This document shows positions 6,527 through 14,109 of a stretch of DNA of 22,464 nt, piece after piece. Below the pieces are notes generated by a model that saw nothing but the letters and a program-made list of their open reading frames with translations, ran no database searches and was not told the DNA's origin. The DNA comes from Acidobacteriota bacterium. Lineage in GTDB: Bacteria > Acidobacteriota > Terriglobia > Acidiferrales > UBA7541. Where the stretch lies: positions 1 through 22,464 of the forward strand of contig PKWH01000264.1 of the NCBI GenBank assembly GCA_003131985.1, written 5' to 3'. Each line of letters begins with the position of its first letter. The stretch's first letter is position 1. A program made the translations under genes and the position numbers.

Positions 6527-7555
6527 ATGCAATTAGCAAACAACAATTATCGTCTTTTACAGCCGCGTCCTTATCCCGCTCGGCTGTCGCTTGTGATTCC
6601 GATGTACAACGAGGGGCTGGTCGTACCGTTCCTGACCAGTGGGTTGGAACAATTCATGACTGAGCTGCGTGGCGAAGCGGAAGTCGTTCTGGTCAACGAT
6701 GGGAGCACTGATTCAACCTTGAAACAAATCGTTGAATGGGCGCAGCAGAATCCACGGGTAAAGGTGGTAAACCTGTCGCGCAACTTTGGCCATCAGATCG
6801 CATCCACCGCGGGCCTAGACTACGCAACGGGCGATGCAGTTGTTCTACTGGACTCTGATATGCAGGATCCCCTTCGCGTCATTCATCAAATGATCGAGCG
6901 CTACTGCGAAGGCTACGATGTGGTGTATGGCCTGCGCAAAGCACGCCGTGGAGAAACGTGGTTTAAGCGGTTTACTGCGTGGTTGTTCTACCGATTGATG
7001 CGTAGGTTGGTCCACAAGGACCTGCCGGTGGACGCGGGCGATTTCCGCCTGCTTTCCCGTCCCTGTTTGGATGCCTTGCAACAGATGCGAGAGACTCATC
7101 GTTTTCTTCGAGGCATGGTGGCGTGGGTAGGATTCCCACAGACCGGAGTCCAGTACGAACGGTTGCCAAGAGTTGCGGGATCATCCAAGTATACGCTGCT
7201 GAAAATGATGAAGCTTGCATGGACCGCAGCGACTTCCTTTTCGATATTTCCTCTGAAAGTAAGTACAGTGCTGGGCGTGATTGTCACGCTGTTGGGGTTA
7301 GAAGAGGCAGTTCGGGCCGTTCTGTCGAAGATCTTCGGCTGGTATGTGGTGCCCGGATGGTCCTCCCTGACCGTGCTCATTAGCATCATTGGTGGTGCGA
7401 CGTTAATGAGCATTGGAGTGCTCGGGGAGTATGTCGGAAAGTTGTATGAACAAACCAAGAACCGGCCCCTCTACTTAGTATCGCAAACAGTGAATGTTGG
7501 TTCAGTGAAAGAGGCCGACGGGAATCGGCGTGTTGAGACGTTCGGTAAACCGTGA
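6527..7555 (+). CDS. GT2 polyprenyl-phosphate glycosyltransferase, GtrB/DPM1-like
   Basis: 342 residues. GT-A catalytic domain at about 20-235: LSLVIPMYNEG (20-30), VLVNDGSTDS (54-63), and LDSDMQDP (108-115), whose Asp109-x-Asp111 should bind metal and nucleotide-sugar. HRFLRGMVAWVGF (191-203) and SSKYTLLKM (219-227) are typical of the GtrB/ArnC/YfdH branch. Two C-terminal membrane helices at about 243-265 and 280-303 match that branch. Expected reaction: transfer of a hexose from UDP- or GDP-sugar to undecaprenyl phosphate on the cytoplasmic face. No separate GtrA is adjacent, but a GtrA domain is fused to the second GT2 at 11072. The ATG has no clear Shine-Dalgarno. It sits downstream of a strong promoter and upstream of the propeller and GT-C genes. 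Confidence 0.9.
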   Translation: MQLANNNYRLLQPRPYPARLSLVIPMYNEGLVVPFLTSGLEQFMTELRGEAEVVLVNDGSTDSTLKQIVEWAQQNPRVKVVNLSRNFGHQIASTAGLDYATGDAVVLLDSDMQDPLRVIHQMIERYCEGYDVVYGLRKARRGETWFKRFTAWLFYRLMRRLVHKDLPVDAGDFRLLSRPCLDALQQMRETHRFLRGMVAWVGFPQTGVQYERLPRVAGSSKYTLLKMMKLAWTAATSFSIFPLKVSTVLGVIVTLLGLEEAVRAVLSKIFGWYVVPGWSSLTVLISIIGGATLMSIGVLGEYVGKLYEQTKNRPLYLVSQTVNVGSVKEADGNRRVETFGKP

Positions 7556-7633
7556 TCCCCCATCAGTTCGCGCATCATTCTTACAGCGTGCTGCTTTTTC
7601 TTATCGTCTAATCGCAAGCCCTGCCATATTAAT

Positions 7634-7751
7634 AACTGCAGGCCACCGGCAAGGTAAGGATTTGTTTTTGGGTTTTTGCCATATGGTTTAGGTCTTCAAA
7701 AATTTGGCGCGCGGTCCTGCCGTTGTTATCAAATTGAATCGGGGATAGAAT
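7634..7751 (+). repeat. Homologous promoter region, copy 2
   Basis: 118 bases aligning to 6280-6389 with an 8-base length difference in the T-rich middle. Left-end, GCGCGG and promoter-core blocks are shared. It lies between the GT2 stop (7555) and the propeller start (7780). Confidence 0.7.
7723..7751 (+). promoter_or_regulatory. Sigma70-type promoter for the second propeller gene
   Basis: TTGTTA at 7723-7728, a 17-base spacer, and TAGAAT at 7746-7751: same hexamers and spacing as at 6361-6389. The predicted start is near 7758, giving a short leader of about 22 bases that includes the Shine-Dalgarno GAGGGG (7764-7769). Confidence 0.8.
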
Positions 7752-7779
7752 CGAACGTTTTTTGAGGGGGACTCCAGTT

Positions 7780-9498
7780 ATGAGGATGGGTTTTAAGGAA
7801 GGCGCGCTAGTCATTTCTCTTATGCTTGGCGTCGTGCGCGCGCAGGATACGAAGGAATCTTTTAATCTCTACACACAGCGGGTGGATAACCAGCGTACGG
7901 GAGTCAATCTTGTCGAAAAAGAGCTGACCCAATCAAGTGTGAAAACTCGGTTCGGAAAATTGTGGACTCTCTATTCCGATGCCAAAGTTATGGCCCAGCC
8001 GTTGTATGTATCCAACCTCGTGAGCGCCAAATGCCCCCAGGGCTGCAATACCGTGATATTCGCCTCAATGAACGACACAGTTTATGCATACATGGCTGAT
8101 CAAAAGCCCACCAGCTCCAATGACACACTCGTCTGGTCGAAATCTCTCGGGGCTCCGCGTCCGGGTTCGCATGACATTGACGAGTCGGCTGTTGACGATC
8201 CATCATGGGGAATTCTGGGAACTCCGGTAATCGACATCGCCAACAACCTTCTCTATCTTGTAGCGTTCAACGACGATCAGATGTACCGGCTGTATGCGCT
8301 AAACCTTCGTACCGGTGAGATAGCGAAAGGTCCCATGCTTGTGGAGGGTTCCATCGAGGGTGAGTCTTTTTTTCGTCGCGAGCCTAAGTGGAGCCAGCGG
8401 CGGAAACAACGCGCCGCATTACTATTGGACCATGGAGGGCTCTACATAGCCTTCGGGTACGACAATCCCAGTGGAATCGGCGGGTGGCTATTTGTTTACG
8501 ATCCCGCGACCTTGCAGCAAAGGACCGTGTGGAGCGCCGAGCCGAACGGTAAGGGGGGCGGTATCTGGATGTCGGGGACCGGCCCGGTGGCGGATGACGC
8601 TGGCAACGTCTATCTCCAAACTGCGAATGGTGAGTTCAACCCGTCGCGTAATCAGTATGGAAACAGCATGCTCAAGCTTCGTCTCCAAGGCGAAAAGCTC
8701 AACCTTGTAGATTCTTTCACCCCGTGTAATCAGTCCTATCTGAATCACGAGGATCTGGACATGGGTTCAGCCGCTCCTCTGCTGTTACCCGGCAATTTAA
8801 TTCTCGGTGGCGGGAAGTTCGGGACACTGTATTTGATGAACCGCGACCATTTAGCGGGCTTCGTAGCTGCCGGCGGAATCTGGCGGCCCGAATGTCAAAA
8901 CTCGGACCGCGTTCTGCAGACAGTTGATGTACATCGCGGACACATTCATGGCACGCCCATTTATTGGAAAGGTCCGAATGGCACGCAATGGATTTATGTG
9001 ATGGCCGAACAACAAAGCCTGGAAGCCCTTCCGTTTGCCGATGGGAAAGTTAAGACCGCCGACACGGATATTAGGACGAGCCGTTGGAAACCTCCGCATC
9101 AGTCCCCACCGGCTTGCCACCACCCGGCCAAGAATTGGATGCCGGGAGGCATACTCGCACTCTCGAGCGAAGCAGATTCGCCTGGCACTGGAATAGTATG
9201 GGCGCTCGTGCCCGCAAATGGCGATTCGAACGGTTATCGTGGCGTCAAAGGAATGCTGATGGCCTTTAATGCTGAAGATGTTTCCCAGGAATTATGGCGC
9301 AGCCAGGGATCCGACGCAGAAACGGACACACCTGATAGTCTTGGCTTACTCGCGCGTTTCGTGCCGCCAACCGTGGCGAATGGAAAGGTTTTTATAGCGA
9401 ACGCGGGCGATCGTGAAGAACTCAAGCGATATTGTTCAACTCGTCCGACCAAGTTTCCCGATAATTACGCGGTCGTGGTGTATGGCTTGAAGAATTAG
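7780..9498 (+). CDS. Secreted PQQ-like beta-propeller protein
   Basis: 572 residues. Start ATG 7780 is chosen over the in-frame TTG at 7762 because GAGGGG (7764-7769) lies about 10 bases upstream. Signal peptide MRMGFKEGALVISLMLGVVRA is followed by QD, a good signal-peptidase I site, so it is secreted or periplasmic; there is no lipobox and no Ig domain. The whole mature part aligns with the lipoprotein at 2854-4740: RTGVNLVEKEL, AQPLYVSNL, GTPVID, YALNLRTGEI, QRAALLLDHG, IWMSGTGPVADDAGNVYLQTANGEF and AFNAEDVSQELW. Several Cys (KCPQGC, PECQ, PACHH, RYC) suggest disulphides. No PQQ-enzyme active site is recognisable. Only one base separates its stop from the next ATG, pointing to co-translation with the GT-C-like protein. 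Confidence 0.85.
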   Translation: MRMGFKEGALVISLMLGVVRAQDTKESFNLYTQRVDNQRTGVNLVEKELTQSSVKTRFGKLWTLYSDAKVMAQPLYVSNLVSAKCPQGCNTVIFASMNDTVYAYMADQKPTSSNDTLVWSKSLGAPRPGSHDIDESAVDDPSWGILGTPVIDIANNLLYLVAFNDDQMYRLYALNLRTGEIAKGPMLVEGSIEGESFFRREPKWSQRRKQRAALLLDHGGLYIAFGYDNPSGIGGWLFVYDPATLQQRTVWSAEPNGKGGGIWMSGTGPVADDAGNVYLQTANGEFNPSRNQYGNSMLKLRLQGEKLNLVDSFTPCNQSYLNHEDLDMGSAAPLLLPGNLILGGGKFGTLYLMNRDHLAGFVAAGGIWRPECQNSDRVLQTVDVHRGHIHGTPIYWKGPNGTQWIYVMAEQQSLEALPFADGKVKTADTDIRTSRWKPPHQSPPACHHPAKNWMPGGILALSSEADSPGTGIVWALVPANGDSNGYRGVKGMLMAFNAEDVSQELWRSQGSDAETDTPDSLGLLARFVPPTVANGKVFIANAGDREELKRYCSTRPTKFPDNYAVVVYGLKN

Positions 9499-9499
9499 C

Positions 9500-10990
9500 A
9501 TGTCTCCTGACCATAACGCAGCTCCGGATAATCGAGGGTGGACGGCAGACGCGGGGGATTGGCTAGTTCTCGGATTCATTTCCTTGTTTTGTCTTATCAC
9601 CGCGATCTACCCCGTCGTTCGCGCGTTCTACCACTTTGAAATCAATTATAAAGAAGGCTGGATGATATACAACGCACTGGCGGTTGTACATCACGTGCCT
9701 CTATATGGCACCAAGTTCGGCTGGACGCTGGTAGACTACCCGGCCTTATCGTTTTACATCATGGCTTATCTGTCTCGCTTCTCTCATAACTATCTTCTGA
9801 CGGGGAGGCTACTATGCCTGGCCTCGTTTGGAGCCTGTTCCGTGCTCATCGGGCTGATCATCCGAAAGTTGACGGGACGTCTGGCGCCGGCGATATTCGG
9901 ATCCTTTTTTTGCGTAGGCCTCTTCTGCGCCGCGGCAACACGCTATATAGGCTTCGACGACCCTCAAATGCTTGGGGAAATCTTCTTCCTCGGTGGCTTG
10001 CTCTTGTATCTTTCCAATCCTCCGACGTTGGGCCGTATCGCCGTGATTGTCTTTCTTTTTGTGGTAGGCGGGAATATCAAACACAACCTCGTTGACTTGC
10101 CGCTCGCAGTGTTCATAGACCTCTTGTTGATTTCACGGCGAAAGGCTCTGCAGTTTTTGCTTTTTTCTGCGGTTTTCGTTACCTGCTCGATTCTTGGCAG
10201 CATGAAACTGGATGGCCCCTTCTTCATATCGAACATGCTCAGTGTCCGTCATTATTCCTTGTTGGGCGCATTCCTCGACTTCCTCTACTACTACTCCGTG
10301 ATTCTTTTGCCCTTTGTTGCTGCGTTGATCTGGGCCATCAAAGCGCGAAGAGATGCATCGAGCCGCGTAATTTCCATCTTTTTTTTCACCTCGCTATTCA
10401 CAGGAATGTTTTTCTCAGCAGGCACGGGGATAGCCATCAACGTTTATTTCAGTAACTTCTTTGCGATCTCAATCGTCATGGGCATGCTCCTCTATTCTGC
10501 TTGGAGCGTCCCTTCTCCTTTCGCTAAGTACAAGTTTCTGGGGCGGCGCGAAGTTCCTCTAATTTTGTCCGCTTTTCTGCTTTTAGCCTTTATTTTGTCG
10601 GGCTATTCCAATGTTTGGCGTAGCATCGCGGAGTTGCCAGAGGAGCAAAGGCAATATGACGCGGAAGTGTCCTTTCTGAGGGCCCAGCCGGGTCCGGCGA
10701 TCTGCGAAAGTCTCCTACGATGCTACGATGCAGGGAAACCTTATGTGTATGATCCTTTTCATTTTACCAGGCTGGTCTCCATGAATGAGCTTGATAGCGG
10801 AGGACTTGTCGCCGAGATTAAGACATTCCATTATGGAGCCATTCAGCTTCACGGACCCTTGCCCTCTCTAGAACGCCCAAATGAGCGTTTCCCAGATGCC
10901 GTGCTTGCTGCCATTGATCAATATTACAGTCTTTCGGTTCAGCATCCGAATTGCGCTATCTACATCCCTAAGACAAACGTCAAAAACTAA
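9500..10990 (+). CDS. GT-C-like polytopic membrane glycosyltransferase candidate
   Basis: 496 residues with about 9-11 membrane helices (first WLVLGFISLFCLITAIYPVV, last VPLILSAFLLLAFIL) and a soluble C-terminal part of about 115 residues. The first external loop has NYKEGWMIYNALAV and a later DYPALSFY, the acidic-residue pattern of ArnT/PMT-type GT-C enzymes, which use polyprenyl-phosphate sugars on the outer face. GFDDPQMLGE gives a second acidic loop. No exact family is recognised. ATG 9500 begins one base after the propeller stop, so translation is probably coupled. With the GT2 and GT2-GtrA nearby, a role as the outer-face transferase is reasonable inference. Confidence 0.75.
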   Translation: MSPDHNAAPDNRGWTADAGDWLVLGFISLFCLITAIYPVVRAFYHFEINYKEGWMIYNALAVVHHVPLYGTKFGWTLVDYPALSFYIMAYLSRFSHNYLLTGRLLCLASFGACSVLIGLIIRKLTGRLAPAIFGSFFCVGLFCAAATRYIGFDDPQMLGEIFFLGGLLLYLSNPPTLGRIAVIVFLFVVGGNIKHNLVDLPLAVFIDLLLISRRKALQFLLFSAVFVTCSILGSMKLDGPFFISNMLSVRHYSLLGAFLDFLYYYSVILLPFVAALIWAIKARRDASSRVISIFFFTSLFTGMFFSAGTGIAINVYFSNFFAISIVMGMLLYSAWSVPSPFAKYKFLGRREVPLILSAFLLLAFILSGYSNVWRSIAELPEEQRQYDAEVSFLRAQPGPAICESLLRCYDAGKPYVYDPFHFTRLVSMNELDSGGLVAEIKTFHYGAIQLHGPLPSLERPNERFPDAVLAAIDQYYSLSVQHPNCAIYIPKTNVKN

Positions 10991-11021
10991 ACACACCGAA
11001 GCGCAATTTAATCCCCTGCAA

Positions 11022-11055
11022 AGCAATCCTCCTGAATAGGAGAATGCTATATCCG
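11022..11055. repeat. Stem-loop element, copy 2, between convergent genes
   Basis: CTCCT (11029-11033), loop GAAT, AGGAG (11038-11042), extended by AGCA/TGCT across a small internal loop. Followed by GAATGCTATATCCG, matching the flank of the stem-loop at 6234-6270. It lies in the 81-base gap between the stops at 10990 (+) and 11072 (-). It has no T-run, but could act as a structured 3' end for both genes. Confidence 0.45.
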
Positions 11056-11071
11056 TGAGCAGGCTTCAGCC

Positions 11072-12244
11072 CTAGTGAAGTAGACTGCGGCGCCAGGTCA
11101 TGACGGTGTTTACTCCGTAATTCCAAACAGAACTGGTTGCCATCCCTAGAATTCCGGCCAGATACCATACAACGTGAGAATCAAGAAGAAATTTTGCAAG
11201 ACTGACGTTCATCAAGGCTCCCACAGAACAGGCCAAATAAAAAGTTAACAGCCCGGTAACTATTCGCCATCCTCGGAGCCGACGGTCACGGAAGGTCACG
11301 ACGTTGTTCAGCAGGAAATTAATCGTCATCGCTGTAAAAGTGGCAGTCACCTGCGAAACTGTGAAATCCGCGTGACCCCGGTAGTAGAGCAGTGCCAACA
11401 CGCCAAGATGAACCAGCAGCCCAAAAGTACCGACCAAAACGTATATTACAAATCGAGTCGGAACCCACTTACCGATGACTTTATCGACCAGCAAGTAGAG
11501 ATATTCCAATTCCACATTAATATCGAGTTTGCTCTCACCCTGCTGGCGATTGCGAAAATGGTACGGGACTTCGCCAAGCCGAGGTGGCGACGGGCTCGAA
11601 GAGAGCAGATCCACCAGTATTTTGAAGCCTGCGCCGGTTAGGCGAGGAGCAACCTGCTGGAAATATGCGCGATCAACCAGGAAGAATCCACTCATCGCGT
11701 CTGAGACGTCACATCGGCACACGAGCTTACTGATCCTAGTCCCGAGGTCACTCAGCCAAACACGCTTGCGAGCGAACTCGCCCATGCTGCCGCCCTCAAT
11801 CTTCCGGCTGCCGACCAAGACATCCAAGTTCTCGGATTTTATGCGTTCCAGCATCATCGGCAAGATGCTCTCGTCGTGCTGCATATCCGCGTCCATCACC
11901 GCGATGTAGGGAGCCGGAGTCGCGAGCATACCCTCGATGCAAGCCGACGAGAGACCTCTTCGTCCGATTCGTTCCAGCACGCGGATGCGCCGGTTCGTCA
12001 AGCCCAGAAACCGGATAAGCTCCGCGGTCTTGTCCGGAGAATTATCATCTACAAATACGACTTCCCACTCGATTCCCCGAAGAGTTTTTTCGAGTGTTGC
12101 GAGTAACAGTAGAATATTTTCGATCTCGTTGTAGGTTGGTATTACGATGCCAAGCTCAAGCGCAGGGCCAACGGGGTATGAATCCTCTAAAGTTCTCCTT
12201 TGGCTCAAGGCGATGCCATTAGCTGACAGGCGTGTGGGATCCAT
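11072..12244 (-). CDS. GT2 polyprenol-phosphate glycosyltransferase fused to GtrA-like domain
   Basis: 390 residues in two parts. Residues 31-250 form a DPM1-type GT-A domain: LGIVIPTYNEIENI, VDDNSPDKT (65-73), DADMQHDE (118-125), VGSRKIEG, GFKILVDLL and FRNRQQGESKL. Residues 262-385 form a GtrA/DPMS_TM domain with four helices (TRFVIYVLVGTFGLLVHLGV, INFLLNNVVTFRDRR, and two more). Such fusions make dolichol/undecaprenyl-phosphate mannose or glucose and are thought to help the lipid-linked sugar reach the outer face. ATG 12244 lacks a good Shine-Dalgarno and the first 30 residues are non-conserved. It is divergent from the GT-C-like gene at 12602, which could share its regulation. Confidence 0.9.
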   Translation of the reverse strand: MDPTRLSANGIALSQRRTLEDSYPVGPALELGIVIPTYNEIENILLLLATLEKTLRGIEWEVVFVDDNSPDKTAELIRFLGLTNRRIRVLERIGRRGLSSACIEGMLATPAPYIAVMDADMQHDESILPMMLERIKSENLDVLVGSRKIEGGSMGEFARKRVWLSDLGTRISKLVCRCDVSDAMSGFFLVDRAYFQQVAPRLTGAGFKILVDLLSSSPSPPRLGEVPYHFRNRQQGESKLDINVELEYLYLLVDKVIGKWVPTRFVIYVLVGTFGLLVHLGVLALLYYRGHADFTVSQVTATFTAMTINFLLNNVVTFRDRRLRGWRIVTGLLTFYLACSVGALMNVSLAKFLLDSHVVWYLAGILGMATSSVWNYGVNTVMTWRRSLLH

Positions 12245-12601
12245 CTTAATTCAACGTCAGATTCTTGCCGCGTCATTGCTTCCAACCAACGAACCCGAGT
12301 GAAAGTAAGAGTCTTAGCGTCTTCAAGTATGCAATGCCCAAAAAAACTGACGCCAAGCCAAGAAATCGCAATTCCATCACACGGGCCAAGGTTCCCCCAA
12401 AACCGCAGCCGCCAGCGCAGACCTTCCCTTCCACGTGATAGGCAACTGCCGCTGTTGCAGTATACTACTGTGATGTCTCGGCTTAAATATTCCCAGTGTT
12501 ATAGTTCGTGAAGAATTCAATCGATATTGGCGGACCCAGCCAACGCATTTTTCGAAAAATTATGACGCGGTCGTAGGGAGGCTGCGATCCGGGAAGAACA
12601 T
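12245..12601. other. 357-base divergent intergenic region, GT2-GtrA / GT-C-like
   Basis: No supported gene; a 70-codon open frame at 12299-12511 looks like chance. Visible sites are an imperfect dyad CAGTA-TAC-TACTG (12458-12470) containing a -10-like TATACT, and the perfect 14-bp palindrome ATTTTTCGAAAAAT (12547-12560), both candidates for regulator binding. I could not place a convincing -35/-10 pair for either gene. Confidence 0.5.
12547..12560. promoter_or_regulatory. Perfect 14-bp palindrome, candidate operator
   Basis: ATTTTTCGAAAAAT is its own reverse complement. It lies 42 bases before the TTG start at 12602, in the expected promoter or leader zone of the GT-C-like gene. The regulator is unknown. 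Confidence 0.4.
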
Positions 12602-14086
12602 TTGATTCCGCTTTCATCGCCAGTAAAGAATTTCTCCGTTGTTCGGTTTCAAACGATTCAAGATTTCTTCTTTCTTGCGATCCTGACTTTCGCCGCCCTG
12701 TTGGTGCAGGGATACCATGTCGGCATCGAGGACATGGCCGTCTACCTACCCGCGATCAAGAAAATCATCAATCCGGAACTTTATCCCTACGATGCAAATT
12801 TTTTCTTTTTGTATACCCGGTGGACTTTGTTCCATCAAACAGTTGCCGACCTGGTGCGCGTAACCCATCTTTCGCTTGAGTCGTTGATGTTTGTTTTGCA
12901 TATCGTGAGCATTTTCCTCATTCTCCTCGCGTGCTTTCGACTAATTCGGAAATGCTTTCGCGAGCGTGCGTCCCAGTGGTGTGGCGTCACGCTCGTCGCC
13001 GCCCTATTGACGATACCTGTGGCTGGCACAGCTCTCTTCATTACGGATCAGCATTTGCATCCGCGCAACTTCGCGACCGCATTTCTGCTGTTTGCGGCTG
13101 TGGCTGCCCTCGAACGAAGACCGGTCACACTGCTTTGGATCGTGCTAACGGCGCTTTGCCACCCGACCATGGCCGTGTACGGAACCTTTCATATCGTAAT
13201 CCTGGCATACGGTAGTTTTTCGGCTCAATCCACGGCCGCATTTTCCGGAATTCCGTTCGGTGCGCCACCTAATCCCATCTGGCGGAAAGCCATGGCGGAC
13301 CGTGGCTATCCATATCCTTTCTCTTGGCCTTGGTACGAATGGCTAGGGGCTTTGGCACCCATTGCTTTTCTCTGGTTCTTCGCGCGTATCGCGCGGCGCG
13401 AGGGTATGGCGCTGTTTGAGCGTGTGTGCAGCCGGTTGGCCATTTCGACTTCTCTCGGTATCGTCATAGCCGTATTCGTGTCTGAATATCTTCAGACCCA
13501 GACTCAAACGTGGGCGCGATTCGAACCCATGCGTGTCCTGCATTTCCCTTACATTGTGTTTCTGTTGTTTAGCGGTGGAATGCTCGGAAAGTATCTGTTG
13601 CGCGACCGAGCCCTGCGCTGGGCTGCGCTTTTTATCCCGCTCGCTCTCGCAATGTTTCACTTTCAGCGACTGGAGTTCGCGTCGAGCTATCACATCGAAT
13701 GGCCGGGTCGCACACCACGCAATTCCTGGGTGCAAGCTTTTGTCTGGGTGCGCGAAAACACGCCGCGATCGGCGCTTTTTGCGCTTGATCCCCGATACAT
13801 GCACAGTCCTGGTGAGGATTACTATGGTTTCCGCGCTTATGCCGAGCGCAGCGCGCTGGCTGACAATGAAAAGGACACATCGGCCGTCGCCGTGTTCCCT
13901 GACCTTGCATGGCAATGGAATTTGGAGGTAACGGATCGGGAAAATTGGCAGCAGTTCACGCTCGGAGATTTTGAACGCTTGAAGAAGAAATACGGCGTGA
14001 CCTGGGCAATCGTAGTCAGGCCTGGAGTCGCCGGCCTTTCGTGTCCTTACACCAACAGCCAAGTAATGGTCTGCCAGATTCCTTAG
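12602..14086 (+). CDS. GT-C-like polytopic membrane protein (DUF6798-like)
   Basis: 494 residues with about 8-10 membrane helices and a soluble C-terminal domain of about 130 residues. Start TTG 12602 has GGGAAG at 12591-12596. The early loop GIEDMAVYLPAIKKIINPELYPYDANFFF has acidic residues and D-x2-V-Y-x-P-A like other acidobacterial GT-C-type proteins; HLHPRNFATAF follows in the middle. These features resemble proteins annotated DUF6798, from memory only. The C-terminal domain (AFVWVRENTPRSALFALDPRYMHSPGEDYYGFRAYAERSAL) is the kind of external domain seen after GT-C cores. Function as a membrane glycosyltransferase is inference from topology and neighbours. It ends 23 bases before the convergent ubiE stop. 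Confidence 0.75.
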   Translation: MIPLSSPVKNFSVVRFQTIQDFFFLAILTFAALLVQGYHVGIEDMAVYLPAIKKIINPELYPYDANFFFLYTRWTLFHQTVADLVRVTHLSLESLMFVLHIVSIFLILLACFRLIRKCFRERASQWCGVTLVAALLTIPVAGTALFITDQHLHPRNFATAFLLFAAVAALERRPVTLLWIVLTALCHPTMAVYGTFHIVILAYGSFSAQSTAAFSGIPFGAPPNPIWRKAMADRGYPYPFSWPWYEWLGALAPIAFLWFFARIARREGMALFERVCSRLAISTSLGIVIAVFVSEYLQTQTQTWARFEPMRVLHFPYIVFLLFSGGMLGKYLLRDRALRWAALFIPLALAMFHFQRLEFASSYHIEWPGRTPRNSWVQAFVWVRENTPRSALFALDPRYMHSPGEDYYGFRAYAERSALADNEKDTSAVAVFPDLAWQWNLEVTDRENWQQFTLGDFERLKKKYGVTWAIVVRPGVAGLSCPYTNSQVMVCQIP

Positions 14087-14109
14087 TCACTTTGGCGTTT
14101 CGTTTCGAC

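Noticed and set aside
2854..9498. Calling the propeller proteins PQQ-dependent dehydrogenases
   Set aside because: Blade motifs are similar, but I see no PQQ-binding disulphide, calcium-binding or catalytic Asp pattern; only the fold is supported.
12299..12511. 70-codon plus-strand open frame in the 12245-12601 gap
   Set aside because: Ser/Arg/Pro/Gln-rich, no ribosome site and no family pattern; more likely non-coding.
13343..14062. 239-codon minus-strand open frame
   Set aside because: Antisense to the GT-C-like gene at 12602-14086; the product is Arg/His-rich, low in hydrophobic patterning and matches no family.
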